Shown piece by piece: positions 39,485 to 48,955 of a DNA stretch of 64,000 nucleotides. Source of the stretch: Aliarcobacter trophiarum LMG 25534 (GTDB lineage Bacteria > Campylobacterota > Campylobacteria > Campylobacterales > Arcobacteraceae); assembly GCF_003355515.1 (NCBI RefSeq), contig NZ_CP031367.1, forward strand, positions 310,001 through 374,000. The letters run 5' to 3'. Each line of letters opens with the position of its first letter. Position 1 is the stretch's first letter. The translations under genes and the position numbers were made by a program. Under the pieces are notes generated by a model. The model was not told where the DNA came from, did no database searches, and was given only the letters and a program-made list of their open reading frames with translations.

Positions 39485-39490
39485 TACAAT
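39485..39490 (+). promoter_or_regulatory. putative -10 element of the LD-carboxypeptidase gene
   Basis: TACAAT within ATTATACAATCCC, 32 bases before the preferred TTG start, in the 64-base divergent gap with the M23 gene. Confidence 0.5.
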
Positions 39491-39522
39491 CCCAAAACTT
39501 AAAAAAGAAAATGGAGTATAAA

Positions 39523-40482
39523 TTGTTAAAGTTTATTGTTTTAGTCTTTTTATCTGTAAATCTTTTTTCTAAAGATTTTTTAGAGTTATATAGAACTCAA
39601 GGGATAAATGCAGTAGAAAAAGAGCTCGAAAAGAGTTTAAGAGATGTCAATTCATGGAAAAAATACCTCGAAAATAAAAATGTAGATTATGGTTTTTATG
39701 AAACAAAAGAGTATGTTATTGTTGCACAAAAGAATAACAAAGAGATGAGTTTATTTGCAAAAAATGGAGATGACTTTAAAAAAATCTCAAAAGATAATAT
39801 GATTATTGGAGAAAATACTGGGGATAAGTTTTTAGAAGGAGATAAAAAGACTCCTGAAGGCTCTTATGATTTAACACAAAAAAGAACAGGACTTGACCAA
39901 TTTTATGGACCTCTAGCACTTGTAACTTCATATCCAAATAATTTTGATCAAAGTTTAAACAAAAAAGGACATGGTATTTGGATACATGGGATGCCTTTAA
40001 ATGGAGATAGAGAGAAGTTTACACAAGGCTGTTTAGCCATAAATAATGATAGTTTAAAAAGTTTAGAGAAAAACATTGATTATAAAAAAACAGTATTGAT
40101 AACTAGCCATGATGAGTTTAAAAAAGCAAAAAAAGATGATATAGCTCTTATTTTAAGCTCAATTTACAAATGGAAAGAGGCTTGGAAAGTATCAAATTTA
40201 AATGAGTATCTATCTTACTACTCTAAAGATTTTAAAAGATCAGATAGAAGCGATTTTAATACTTTTTCAAATCAAAAAAAGCAAGTATTTGCTAAAAATG
40301 AGAATAAAATAATAAATCTTTATAATATGGATATAAGTCCATACCCAAACTCTTTAGGAAAGAAAATGTATAGAGCTGTTATGGATGAAGAGTATATAAG
40401 TCCATCTGTAAAATTTGTTGGGAAAAAAGAGCTTTTTATTGAAGTAGCAAATAATAAAGTTTTAATTCTTGCAGAAGATTAA
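39523..40482 (+). CDS. csd6: periplasmic LD-carboxypeptidase (Csd6/Pgp2-like, YkuD fold)
   Basis: Trims the terminal D-alanine from tetrapeptide stems of peptidoglycan. I prefer the TTG at 39523 because GGAG lies six bases upstream; the ATG at 39511 gives four more residues but has no ribosome site. Counting from that ATG, a signal peptide (about 5-20) is followed by the YkuD domain with catalytic H159 (IWIHG) and C174 (TQGCLAI). The C-terminal 100 residues form an NTF2-like region (SSIYKWKEAWKVSNLNEYL...). This two-domain layout and length are those of Helicobacter Csd6 and Campylobacter Pgp2, which are required for helical shape. Confidence 0.9.
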   Translation: MLKFIVLVFLSVNLFSKDFLELYRTQGINAVEKELEKSLRDVNSWKKYLENKNVDYGFYETKEYVIVAQKNNKEMSLFAKNGDDFKKISKDNMIIGENTGDKFLEGDKKTPEGSYDLTQKRTGLDQFYGPLALVTSYPNNFDQSLNKKGHGIWIHGMPLNGDREKFTQGCLAINNDSLKSLEKNIDYKKTVLITSHDEFKKAKKDDIALILSSIYKWKEAWKVSNLNEYLSYYSKDFKRSDRSDFNTFSNQKKQVFAKNENKIINLYNMDISPYPNSLGKKMYRAVMDEEYISPSVKFVGKKELFIEVANNKVLILAED

Positions 40483-40505
40483 AACCTTTTTTAACTCTTT
40501 TTAGA

Positions 40506-40542
40506 TACAATCGCCCTAAAATTATGAAAATTTTAAGGCGAT
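40506..40542 (+). promoter_or_regulatory. purL promoter with overlapping 14-bp inverted repeat
   Basis: TACAAT (40506-40511) is followed by arms atcgccctaaaatt (40510-40523) and aattttaaggcgat (40529-40542), with one mismatch and a five-base centre. The repeat overlaps the end of the -10, the likely start site and the ribosome-site region before purL. Confidence 0.55.
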
Positions 40543-40545
40543 AAA

Positions 40546-42759
40546 ATGCAAAAAAAAGATCTTACAAATGAAGAGATAGCTTTAGCTCACTCTTTAACAA
40601 AAGAAGAGTACGAACATATTAAGAAAATCTTACAAAGAGAACCAAACTATGTAGAAATTGGTATCTTCTCTGCTATGTGGAGCGAACACTGCTCTTATAA
40701 ATCAAGTAAAAAATATTTAAGTGGTTTTCCTACAAAAGCTCCTTGGGTTATTCAAGGTCCTGGTGAAAATGCTGGTGTTATTGATATTGGAGATGGTTAT
40801 GCAGCTGTATTTAAAATGGAGTCTCATAATCATCCAAGCTTTATAGAACCTTACCAAGGTGCAGCAACTGGTGTTGGTGGAATTATGAGGGATGTATTTA
40901 CAATGGGTGCAAGACCAATTGCTAGTATGAACTCTATTAGATTTGCTTCGATTGAAGGTAATAGTGAAACTGCGAAAAAACATAGATACCTTTTAAAAGG
41001 CGTTGTTGCTGGAATTGGAGGATATGGAAACTGTATGGGAGTTCCTACTATTGGTGGAGAGACTAGTTTTGAAGAGTGTTATGCTGGTAATAATCTTATA
41101 AATGCATTTACTTTAGGATTAGCAAAGGCTGATGAGATTTTTTATGGTCGTGCTGAAGGAATTGGAAATCCAGTTATTTATGTTGGAAGTAAAACAGGTC
41201 GAGATGGACTTGGAGGTGCAGTTATGTCAAGTGCATCTTTTACAGAAGATAGTGAGAGTAAAAGACCAACGGTTCAAGTAGGAGATCCCTTTACAGAAAA
41301 ATTACTTCTTGAAGCTTGTTTAGAACTATTTAAAGCAGATTTAATTGTTGGTATTCAAGATATGGGTGCTGCTGGACTTACTTCAAGTTCATTTGAGATG
41401 GCAGGAAGAAGTGGAAGTGGAATGGTTATGCATCTTGATAGAGTTCCAGCAAGAGAAGAGGGGATGACTCCTTATGATTTTATGTTAAGTGAGTCTCAAG
41501 AGAGAATGTTAATTTGTGCAAAAAAAGGTTGTGAACAACAAATAATTGATATTTTCCAAAAATGGGAGCTAGATGTTGCTGTTATTGGAGAGGTTACAAG
41601 TAGTGGAAATATGGAACTATTCTGGCATGGTGAAAAAGTGGCAGAAGTTCCTGTTCAACCTGTAAGCGAAGAAGCACCAGTATTAGATAGACCAATAAAG
41701 GAACCAGAGTATTTAAAAACAATAAAAGATGTAACATTAGATAAACAAATCTCAAATCAAATAGCTTTTGATGAGTTGTTTTCTGATATGGAAGTTGTAG
41801 ATAAATCTTGGATATATACTCAATTTGACTCAATGGTTCAAACAAATACTATAAAAGGTCCTGGAAGTTTGGATTGTTCAACTATAAGAGTAAAAGAGAC
41901 TGGAAAAGCTTTAAGTATGAGTGCAGATTGTAATACTAGATTTTGTTATATAAACCCACAATTAGGAGCAGCAGCTGCAGTTATGGAGAGTGGTAGAAAT
42001 GTTGCTATGAGTGGAGCTGTTCCAAAAGCAATAACTGATTGTTTAAATTTTGGAAACCCACAAAATCCTGAGGTTATGTGGCAATTTAAAGAGAGTTGTG
42101 AAGGTATAAAAAGTGCTTGTAAAGCTTTAAATACTCCTGTTATTGGTGGAAATGTATCACTTTATAATGAAACAAATGGAGTTAGTGTATTTCCTACACC
42201 ATCAATTGCAATGGTTGGAATAAATGAAGATGCTAAAAATGTACTTTCTTCAAAAATCCAAAATAGTGGAAATATATTATTTCTTTTAGGAGAAACAAAA
42301 TCTGAGTTTGGAGGAAGTTTATATCTTAAAAAGCTATATGGAAAAGTTGCTGGAACACATCCTGAGGTAAACTTTGAAAAAGAGTTGGCTCTATGGAATT
42401 TGGTTATTGAAGCAAACAAAAAAAGAGTTTTAAAATCTGCAAAAGATATAAATCTTGGTGGAGTTGCTATATCATTAGCAAAAATGGCGACAGTAGCAAA
42501 TATTGGAGTGGAAGCAAATATCTCATTAAACGAAGATAGAGATGTTTTTAGTGAAAGTTTAAGTAGAGCTATTGTTGAAGTTGAGCCAAAAGATTGTGAA
42601 GAGTTTTTAGCATTAGCTTCTAAATATAATATTGAGTGTATAAGTATTGGAAAAACTGGTGGAGATAAATTTATTTTAAATGATATTTATAAAGAGTTAA
42701 AAGATTTAAATAAAATCTATTTTAATAGATTTAAAGAGGTAATAGAGCAAGATCAATAA
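40546..42759 (+). CDS. purL: phosphoribosylformylglycinamidine synthase subunit PurL
   Basis: ATP-dependent amidation of FGAR in purine synthesis, working with separate PurQ and PurS. The 737-residue small-type PurL has [16 protein letters not shown] near 41-56 (ATP site), [21 protein letters not shown] near 88-108, and [12 protein letters not shown] in the middle. Length fits the three-subunit system rather than the 1300-residue fused enzyme. PurQ and PurS are not in this window. It is followed by an intrinsic terminator and purH, so it belongs with purine synthesis genes. Confidence 0.97.
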   Translation: MQKKDLTNEEIALAHSLTKEEYEHIKKILQREPNYVEIGIFSAMWSEHCSYKSSKKYLSGFPTKAPWVIQGPGENAGVIDIGDGYAAVFKMESHNHPSFIEPYQGAATGVGGIMRDVFTMGARPIASMNSIRFASIEGNSETAKKHRYLLKGVVAGIGGYGNCMGVPTIGGETSFEECYAGNNLINAFTLGLAKADEIFYGRAEGIGNPVIYVGSKTGRDGLGGAVMSSASFTEDSESKRPTVQVGDPFTEKLLLEACLELFKADLIVGIQDMGAAGLTSSSFEMAGRSGSGMVMHLDRVPAREEGMTPYDFMLSESQERMLICAKKGCEQQIIDIFQKWELDVAVIGEVTSSGNMELFWHGEKVAEVPVQPVSEEAPVLDRPIKEPEYLKTIKDVTLDKQISNQIAFDELFSDMEVVDKSWIYTQFDSMVQTNTIKGPGSLDCSTIRVKETGKALSMSADCNTRFCYINPQLGAAAAVMESGRNVAMSGAVPKAITDCLNFGNPQNPEVMWQFKESCEGIKSACKALNTPVIGGNVSLYNETNGVSVFPTPSIAMVGINEDAKNVLSSKIQNSGNILFLLGETKSEFGGSLYLKKLYGKVAGTHPEVNFEKELALWNLVIEANKKRVLKSAKDINLGGVAISLAKMATVANIGVEANISLNEDRDVFSESLSRAIVEVEPKDCEEFLALASKYNIECISIGKTGGDKFILNDIYKELKDLNKIYFNRFKEVIEQDQ

Positions 42760-42766
42760 ATCTTGC

Positions 42767-42802
42767 AAAAGCCAAAGCAAACTAGCTTTGGCTTTTTTTT
42801 AT
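42767..42802 (+). terminator. intrinsic terminator between purL and purH
   Basis: Arms gccaaagc (42771-42778) and gctttggc (42785-42792), extended by A/T pairs, with a six-base loop and eight T residues. The purH start is only about 28 bases beyond it. Confidence 0.92.
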
Positions 42803-42829
42803 TTTTAAAAATTTATAGTAAGGAAAAAG

Positions 42830-44368
42830 ATGAAAAAAAGAGCATTGATTAGTGTTAGTGATAAAAGTGGAGTTGTAAATTTTGCAAAGGAACTTGTAAA
42901 TTTAGGATATGAGATTATTTCAACTGGTGGAACATATAAGATTTTAAAAGATGAAAAAATTGCAGTAATTGAAGCAAATGAGATTACAAAGTTTCCAGAG
43001 TGCTTTGAAGGAAGAGTAAAAACTTTAAATCCATATATTCATGGTGGAATATTACATAGAAGAGATAAACAATCACATTTAGATGAAGCAAAAAATTTAG
43101 GAGTAGAATCTATTGATTTGGTTTGTGTAAATTTATATCCATTTAAAGCAACAATTCTTAAAACTGATAATTTTGAAGAGATTATAGAAAATATTGATAT
43201 TGGTGGACCAGCAATGGTTAGAAGTGCTGCAAAAAACTTTGATAGTGTAATTATTATAACAGATGTAGCTGATTATGATTTAGTTTTACAAAATCTTAAA
43301 AATGGTACAAATACAGTTGAATTTAGAAGAGATTTAATGATTAAAGCTTATGAGCATACAGCCTCTTATGATTCAATGATTGCAAACTATATGAACAAAA
43401 GATTTAATAATGGTTTTGGTGAAAAACAGTTTATAGTTGGTTCAAAAGTATTTGATACAAGATATGGAGAAAATCCACACCAAAAAGGTGCTTTATATGA
43501 GTTTGAAAATCAATTTTCAAATAAATTTAAAGTAATTAAAGGTGAACCTAGCTTCAACAATATGGGGGATATAAGTGGAGCAGCAAAAATAGCTGCTAGT
43601 TTTGGAAAAGATAAAGCTATTTGTATAGTAAAACATGGAAATCCATGTGGATTTGCTATTAAAGATACTCTTTTAGAGTCATATATTGAAGCTTTAAAGT
43701 GTGACCCTGTAAGTGCCTTTGGTGGAGTTGTAGCAGTTAATGGAATAGTTGATAAAGAGCTAGCAGAAAAAATGAATGAAATTTTCCTTGAAGTTGTTTT
43801 TGCTGCTGATTTTACATCTGAAGCTGTTGAAGTTTTTGAGAATAAAAAGAGAATTAAACTATTTTCGCAAGGGAGTGATTATTTAGAACTAGCAAATGAT
43901 AATTTTGATTTTAAAAGAGTTGATGGTGGATTTGTATATCAAGAAGCTGATAAAGTTGCAGATGATGAAGTTATAAATTCTAAGCTTATGTCACAAAGAG
44001 CTGCTACTAAAGAAGAAGTAAAAGATATGGAAATTGCTTATAAAATTGCATCTTTAACAAAATCAAATTGTGTAATTTATGTTAAAAACTCTGCAATGGT
44101 AGCTGTTGGAATGGGAATGACAAGTAGAGTAGATGCAAGTAAAGCAGCACTTAGAAAAGCTAGTGATATGGGTATTGATGTAACTGGAGCTGTATTAGCA
44201 TCTGAAGCATTCTTTCCATTTAGAGATAGTATAGATGAAGCACAAAAAGCTGGTGTAAAATGTGTAATTGAACCAGGTGGAAGTATAAGAGATGATGAGA
44301 TTATTGAAGCTGCAAATGAATATGGGATGGCTCTATATTTCTCTGGAATTAGACATTTCTTGCACTAA
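42830..44368 (+). CDS. purH: bifunctional AICAR formyltransferase/IMP cyclohydrolase
   Basis: Catalyses the last two steps of IMP synthesis. The 512-residue protein has an N-terminal MGS-like cyclohydrolase domain ([13 protein letters not shown] at the start, [10 protein letters not shown] near 33-42) and the formyltransferase domain with [10 protein letters not shown] near 266-275 and SDAFFPF-like SEAFFPFRD near 460. Length is normal. It begins after a terminator and has AAGGAAAAAG before the ATG. It probably depends on read-through from purL, since no promoter fits in the gap. Confidence 0.97.
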   Translation: MKKRALISVSDKSGVVNFAKELVNLGYEIISTGGTYKILKDEKIAVIEANEITKFPECFEGRVKTLNPYIHGGILHRRDKQSHLDEAKNLGVESIDLVCVNLYPFKATILKTDNFEEIIENIDIGGPAMVRSAAKNFDSVIIITDVADYDLVLQNLKNGTNTVEFRRDLMIKAYEHTASYDSMIANYMNKRFNNGFGEKQFIVGSKVFDTRYGENPHQKGALYEFENQFSNKFKVIKGEPSFNNMGDISGAAKIAASFGKDKAICIVKHGNPCGFAIKDTLLESYIEALKCDPVSAFGGVVAVNGIVDKELAEKMNEIFLEVVFAADFTSEAVEVFENKKRIKLFSQGSDYLELANDNFDFKRVDGGFVYQEADKVADDEVINSKLMSQRAATKEEVKDMEIAYKIASLTKSNCVIYVKNSAMVAVGMGMTSRVDASKAALRKASDMGIDVTGAVLASEAFFPFRDSIDEAQKAGVKCVIEPGGSIRDDEIIEAANEYGMALYFSGIRHFLH

Positions 44369-44385
44369 TATTTATATTAAATAAC

Positions 44386-44416
44386 TAATCTATACCAAAG
44401 TTTTTGGTATAGATTA
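44386..44416 (+). promoter_or_regulatory. 14-bp perfect inverted repeat before the sensor kinase
   Basis: taatctataccaaa (44386-44399) and tttggtatagatta (44403-44416) with a three-base loop. It is followed by AAAAAGGA, the ribosome site of the kinase, not by T residues. It may be a terminator-like hairpin for purH, a leader structure or an operator. Confidence 0.6.
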
Positions 44417-44428
44417 AAAAGGAAAAAA

Positions 44429-46369
44429 TTGCGACTTTTTTTTAATCTTAAACCTATTATTTTATTAATCTTTTTAAGTATAAACCTATTTTCAAAAGAT
44501 TTAACAAAAGTTACAATTCAACTATCTTGGTTTGATCAGTTCCAATTTGCTGGATATTATATGGCAAAAGAGCAAGGATTTTATGAAGAAGAAGGCTTAG
44601 ATGTTGAGATTTTGCCATTTAGTTTTGGATTAAATGTACCAAAAATGGTAAATGATTCTTTAGTAGATTTTGCAATAGGTAGAGAAAACCTAATCTTAGA
44701 GAAAGTAAAATATCCCAAAATTATAGCTCTAGCAGCAATTTTTCAAGCAACACCACTTGTATTAATAACTACAAAAGAGCAAGGAATAGATAGCTTTAAA
44801 AAATTTGAAAATAGAAGACTTATGAGAACAAAAGATGATGGTGCTGAAGTCTCTATAAGAGCTATGTTGGCTGCTAGTAAGATAGATTTAAATAAAATAA
44901 TTAATATAGAACATTCACATAATATCTATGATTTGATAGATAAAAAAGTTGATATTATCTCTGCATATACTTCAAAAGCTCCATATACTCTACAAAAAGA
45001 GGGGATAGAATATAATCTTTTTTATCCAAAAGATTATGGTTTTGATATGTATAGTGATTTTTTAATTACAAATATTGATAAATACAATAACAACTACAAT
45101 ATGGTTGAGAAGTTTAAAAAAGCATCTTTGAGAGGTTGGGAGTATGCTTACAATAATATAGAAAAAAGTGTTGATACTATTTTTGAAAAACATAATACTC
45201 AAAATCTTACAAAAGATGAGCTCATTTTTGAAGCAAAAGAGCTTAAAAAACTATCATATTTAAATGGAAACAAATTAGGAGAGATGAGACAAGATAAGGT
45301 TCAAAGAATTTATGATTTATACAATATTATGGGATATATTAATAGTGAGTTTAAAATTGATGATTTTCTAGGAATTGATAAAAAAAGTGACTTAGAAAAA
45401 TGGTTTCGCTTAAAGTTTGAAGAGTATTTTGATTTATCACTTTTATGGAAATTCTTTTTGATTATTATTGTTATTACAGCTATTTTTATATATAGACAAT
45501 ATTTTATAACAAAACTAAATAAAAGATTAAAAAATCTTGTAAAAATAAAAACAAATAGATTAAAAGTAATGAACAAAAAGCTCTCAACAAGAATTAAAAA
45601 AGAGTTAGAGAAACATCAAGAAAAAGATAGGATTCTAGCTCAACAACAAAAACTTGTGGCAATGGGGCAAATGATAGAAAACATAGCTCATCAGTGGAGA
45701 CAACCACTTTCAGTTATTAGTACAAGTGCTAGTGGATTGAAGCTAAAAAGAGAATTAAATATTTTAAGTAACGAAGATTTTATAAAAAATATAGAACAAA
45801 TAGTTGATACTGCAAAATATCTATCAGATACCATAGATGATTTTAGACATTTTTTCAAACCACAAAAAGATAAAACAAAGTTTAGCTTAGTAAAAAATAT
45901 TGAAAAAAGTCTATCCTTTGTAGAAACTGCACTTAAAGAGAATAATATAGAAATAGAGTTTGAGTATGAAGATGTTGATATTATTGCTTATGAGACGGAG
46001 CTTATGCAAGTTTTTATAAATATTATTAATAACTCAAAAGATGCCTTTATAGAAAATAAGATTAAAGATAGAGTTATCTTTATATCAATAAAAAATTTTT
46101 CAAATAGAGTTTTAATTGAGATAAAAGATAGTGCAGGTGGAGTAAAAGATGATATTTTAGACAAAGTATTTGAACCATATTTTACTACAAAACATCAATA
46201 TAGTGGCACTGGAATAGGGCTTTATATGTCAAATCAAATTATTAAAACACATTTAAATGGAGATATTTTTATGAAAAATTGTAGCTTTAAATATAAAAAT
46301 GTTGAGCAAAGAGGAGCTATTACAACAATAGTTCTAGGTAAAAATCCTTTGGAAGAGATAAAACATTGA
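44429..46369 (+). CDS. hybrid THI5/NMT1-like periplasmic sensor histidine kinase
   Basis: A 646-residue membrane kinase. It starts with TTG (44429-44431) after AAAAGGA. Residues 1-22 are a signal peptide or first membrane helix. About 25-315 resemble ABC substrate-binding proteins of the NMT1/THI5 (thiamine-pyrimidine precursor) family, with QLSWFDQFQFAGYYMAKEQG at 31-50. A membrane helix (338-356) and coiled coil (358-410) follow. The kinase core has phospho-acceptor H421 (NIAHQWRQPLS), N box 531-540 and G box GTGIGLY 593-599. No response regulator is adjacent. The final bases overlap bioA. Confidence 0.9.
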   Translation: MRLFFNLKPIILLIFLSINLFSKDLTKVTIQLSWFDQFQFAGYYMAKEQGFYEEEGLDVEILPFSFGLNVPKMVNDSLVDFAIGRENLILEKVKYPKIIALAAIFQATPLVLITTKEQGIDSFKKFENRRLMRTKDDGAEVSIRAMLAASKIDLNKIINIEHSHNIYDLIDKKVDIISAYTSKAPYTLQKEGIEYNLFYPKDYGFDMYSDFLITNIDKYNNNYNMVEKFKKASLRGWEYAYNNIEKSVDTIFEKHNTQNLTKDELIFEAKELKKLSYLNGNKLGEMRQDKVQRIYDLYNIMGYINSEFKIDDFLGIDKKSDLEKWFRLKFEEYFDLSLLWKFFLIIIVITAIFIYRQYFITKLNKRLKNLVKIKTNRLKVMNKKLSTRIKKELEKHQEKDRILAQQQKLVAMGQMIENIAHQWRQPLSVISTSASGLKLKRELNILSNEDFIKNIEQIVDTAKYLSDTIDDFRHFFKPQKDKTKFSLVKNIEKSLSFVETALKENNIEIEFEYEDVDIIAYETELMQVFINIINNSKDAFIENKIKDRVIFISIKNFSNRVLIEIKDSAGGVKDDILDKVFEPYFTTKHQYSGTGIGLYMSNQIIKTHLNGDIFMKNCSFKYKNVEQRGAITTIVLGKNPLEEIKH

Positions 46370-47652
46370 ACTATTTAGAAATAGATAAAAATCATCTTTG
46401 GCATCCATATAACTCTTTGCCATCAAAAACTCCTATTTGGAGCGTAAAAAAAACAAAAAATTGTAAGATTTTTTTAGAAGATGGAAGAGTTTTAGTCGAT
46501 GGTATGAGTTCATGGTGGAGTGCAATACTAGGTTACAATAATAAAAGAATCTATAAATCTTTAAAAAAACAGGCAAAAAATATGCCACATATTATGTTTG
46601 GTGGATTAACTCACAAACCAGCTTGTAAACTAGCTAATAATTTAGTAAAACTTACAGGTTTTAATTCAGTATTTCTTTGCGATAGCGGTTCAGTTTCAGT
46701 TGAAGTTGCTTTAAAAACAGCAATTTTATATCATAAAGCAAAGGGTGAGAATAGATATACTTTTTTAGCTTTAAAAAATGCTTATCATGGTGATACTTTA
46801 GGAGCTATGAGTGTTTGTGATCCAGAAAATTCGATGCACAGTTTATATGGAGACTATTTAAGTAAAAATATCTTTGTAAAAACTCCAAATATGGGTTTTG
46901 ATGCAGATTTTTGTGAAGCTTTAGAAGATTTAGAAGAGAAGCTTAAAGAAAATCATAAAGATATTGCTGCTTTTATTGTTGAACCAGTTGTTCAAGGAGC
47001 TGGTGGGATGAGAATATATAATCCACAATATCTACAAGAGGCAAAAAAAATTTGTACAAAATATGATATTTTACTAATCTTTGATGAGATAGCAACTGGT
47101 TTTGGGCATACAGGAGAGATGTTTGCATATATGCACACAAATATAAAACCAGATATTATAACTATTGGAAAAGGTATTACAAGTGGTACTATCTCACTAG
47201 GAGCTATGCTTACAACGAAAGAGATAAGTGATGTAATTTCAAATAGCTCTATTGAAGTTTTAATGCATGGACCAACTTTTATGGCAAATCCATTGGCATG
47301 TAGTATTGCAAATACTTCTATAAAAGAGCTTTTGAGTTTTGATTGGAAAACAAAAGTTTTAGAAATAGAAAAAACTTTTAGAAAGGAGTTAGAAGTTTTA
47401 AGAGAAAAAAAAGTCGTAAAAGATGTAAGAGCCATTGGAAGTATTGGGATAATTGAGTTAAATAGTGATGTTTTTGCTCAAGATTTACAAAATTTTTGTG
47501 TACAAAATGGTGTTTGGCTTAGACCTTTTGGAAAACTATTTTACTCAATAGTATCATATACAATTAGTAAAAAAGAGCTAGAAAAAGTTATAAAAACTAT
47601 GGTAAAAGCAGTTAATGAGATAGATAAAAAATATGAAAAGTGCTTGAAGTAA
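46366..47652 (+). CDS. bioA: adenosylmethionine-8-amino-7-oxononanoate aminotransferase
   Basis: PLP enzyme that makes 7,8-diaminopelargonic acid in biotin synthesis. The 428-residue protein has HLWHPY at 10-15, GMSSWWSAILGYN at 46-58, D240 (LLIFDE) contacting PLP, and the Schiff-base lysine K269 in TIGKGI. It starts with TTG (46366-46368), overlapping the kinase stop by four bases, so translation is probably coupled to the kinase. Other bio genes are not adjacent; birA is at 62245. Length is normal. Confidence 0.96.
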   Translation: MNYLEIDKNHLWHPYNSLPSKTPIWSVKKTKNCKIFLEDGRVLVDGMSSWWSAILGYNNKRIYKSLKKQAKNMPHIMFGGLTHKPACKLANNLVKLTGFNSVFLCDSGSVSVEVALKTAILYHKAKGENRYTFLALKNAYHGDTLGAMSVCDPENSMHSLYGDYLSKNIFVKTPNMGFDADFCEALEDLEEKLKENHKDIAAFIVEPVVQGAGGMRIYNPQYLQEAKKICTKYDILLIFDEIATGFGHTGEMFAYMHTNIKPDIITIGKGITSGTISLGAMLTTKEISDVISNSSIEVLMHGPTFMANPLACSIANTSIKELLSFDWKTKVLEIEKTFRKELEVLREKKVVKDVRAIGSIGIIELNSDVFAQDLQNFCVQNGVWLRPFGKLFYSIVSYTISKKELEKVIKTMVKAVNEIDKKYEKCLK

Positions 47653-47667
47653 TATAAAGGAGTTTAT

Positions 47668-48027
47668 ATGAAACTTAATAAACTATCAAAAGAGGAAGAG
47701 TATATTATAGAACATAAGGGAACAGAGAGACCTTTTAGTGGATTGTATAATGATTTTTATGAAGTTGGAACTTATTTATGTAAAAAGTGTAATGCAAAAT
47801 TATATAAAAGTGAAGATAAGTTTAAATCAAATTGTGGATGGCCAAGTTTTGATGATGAGATAAAAGGTGCTATAAGGAAACTTCCTGATATAGATGGAAG
47901 AAGAGTAGAGATAGTTTGTGCTTCTTGTGGTGGGCATTTGGGACATATTTTTGAAGATGAGGGATTTACTTCTAAAAATATAAGACATTGTGTAAACTCT
48001 TTATCTTTACATTTTGAAAAGGAGTAA
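47668..48027 (+). CDS. msrB: methionine-R-sulfoxide reductase
   Basis: Reduces the R epimer of methionine sulfoxide in proteins. In the 119-residue protein the zinc ligands are C38, C41, C84 and C87, and the catalytic cysteine is C108 ([10 protein letters not shown]). GWPSF (57-61) and GHLGHIF (89-95) are family marks. AAGGAG precedes its ATG, 15 bases after bioA. msrA starts two bases after its stop, so the two repair enzymes are separate but coupled. Confidence 0.97.
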   Translation: MKLNKLSKEEEYIIEHKGTERPFSGLYNDFYEVGTYLCKKCNAKLYKSEDKFKSNCGWPSFDDEIKGAIRKLPDIDGRRVEIVCASCGGHLGHIFEDEGFTSKNIRHCVNSLSLHFEKE

Positions 48028-48029
48028 AA

Positions 48030-48518
48030 GTGTCAAATTCAAAAGCATATTTCGCAGCTGGGTGTTTTTGGGGAGTTGAATACTATTTCCAAAAAGAAAA
48101 TGGAGTAAAAAGTGTAATTAGTGGATATATGGGTGGGCATATCTCAAATCCTAGCTATGAGATTGTTTGTAGTGGAAATAGTGGGCATTTAGAAGTTGTT
48201 GAAGTTATTTTTGATGAAAATATAATATCTTATGAAAAATTGGCAAAACTATTTTTTGAAATCCATGATTTTACTCAAATAAATGGTCAAGGTCCAGATA
48301 TAGGAACTCAATACTTAAGTGCAATTTTTTATACAGATGAAAATCAAAAAAACATATCTCAAAATCTAATAGTAGAATTAGAAAAAATGGGATATAAAGT
48401 TGCTACAACTCTATATCCAGAAGTAACTTTTTATAAAGCTGAAGATTACCATCAAAACTACTACAATAGGCATAATAAAATGCCATATTGTCATAGATAT
48501 AAAAAGATTTTTAATTAG
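48030..48518 (+). CDS. msrA: methionine-S-sulfoxide reductase
   Basis: Reduces the S epimer of methionine sulfoxide. The 162-residue protein starts with GTG (48030-48032), preceded by GGAG (48021-48024) that overlaps the end of msrB. The catalytic cysteine is C12 in AAGCFWGVE; GYMGG and YHQNYY are also present. It overlaps the end of the convergent hypothetical gene by eight bases. Length is typical. Confidence 0.97.
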   Translation: MSNSKAYFAAGCFWGVEYYFQKENGVKSVISGYMGGHISNPSYEIVCSGNSGHLEVVEVIFDENIISYEKLAKLFFEIHDFTQINGQGPDIGTQYLSAIFYTDENQKNISQNLIVELEKMGYKVATTLYPEVTFYKAEDYHQNYYNRHNKMPYCHRYKKIFN

Positions 48519-48849
48519 TTCCTAAAATATAGTAGATTGGTTTTTTATCTAATCTTTCAATATCTACATTGTACTTTTCAGCCCATTTCCAAACAGCATC
48601 ATGAAAAGATTCTAAAATCTCTTTAGAGTCATTTTCATCACATTTTATCTTTAAAAAATCGTTTTTATTTGAAAATCCTATATAGGCATTCATCTTTTTT
48701 ATTTGGTCATTTAGAGTTAGAATATGCTTTGCAAATTTATCAAAACCCTTTGTAACTTCAATTACCTTTTGGGCTTGTTTTATAGTTGAGTCATTTAGTG
48801 AGTATCCTAGTTGTGAGACTATAACTTCTTCATTTACATCTATTTGCAT
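48511..48849 (-). CDS. hypothetical helical protein
   Basis: A 112-residue protein that I do not recognise. It looks cytoplasmic and mostly helical, with SKEILESFHDAVWKWAEKYN near 79-98 and no cysteine-rich motif except a single KCDEND. AAGGATTT precedes its ATG. It lies 106 bases downstream of the XRE regulator on the same strand, so regulation by that protein is possible. Confidence 0.65.
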   Translation of the reverse strand: MQIDVNEEVIVSQLGYSLNDSTIKQAQKVIEVTKGFDKFAKHILTLNDQIKKMNAYIGFSNKNDFLKIKCDENDSKEILESFHDAVWKWAEKYNVDIERLDKKPIYYILGTN

Positions 48850-48955
48850 ATAAATCCTTTATTTAAAATTTTTAAATACTATCAAAACAATATTTAAAGG
48901 ATAGTTATACATTTTTTATAAATGAAATGTTCTAAATACATTGTAATTTTAAAAG

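Noticed and set aside
40717-40983. Minus-strand open frame inside purL
   Set aside because: A shadow of the purL reading frame with cysteine/serine-rich composition and no ribosome site.
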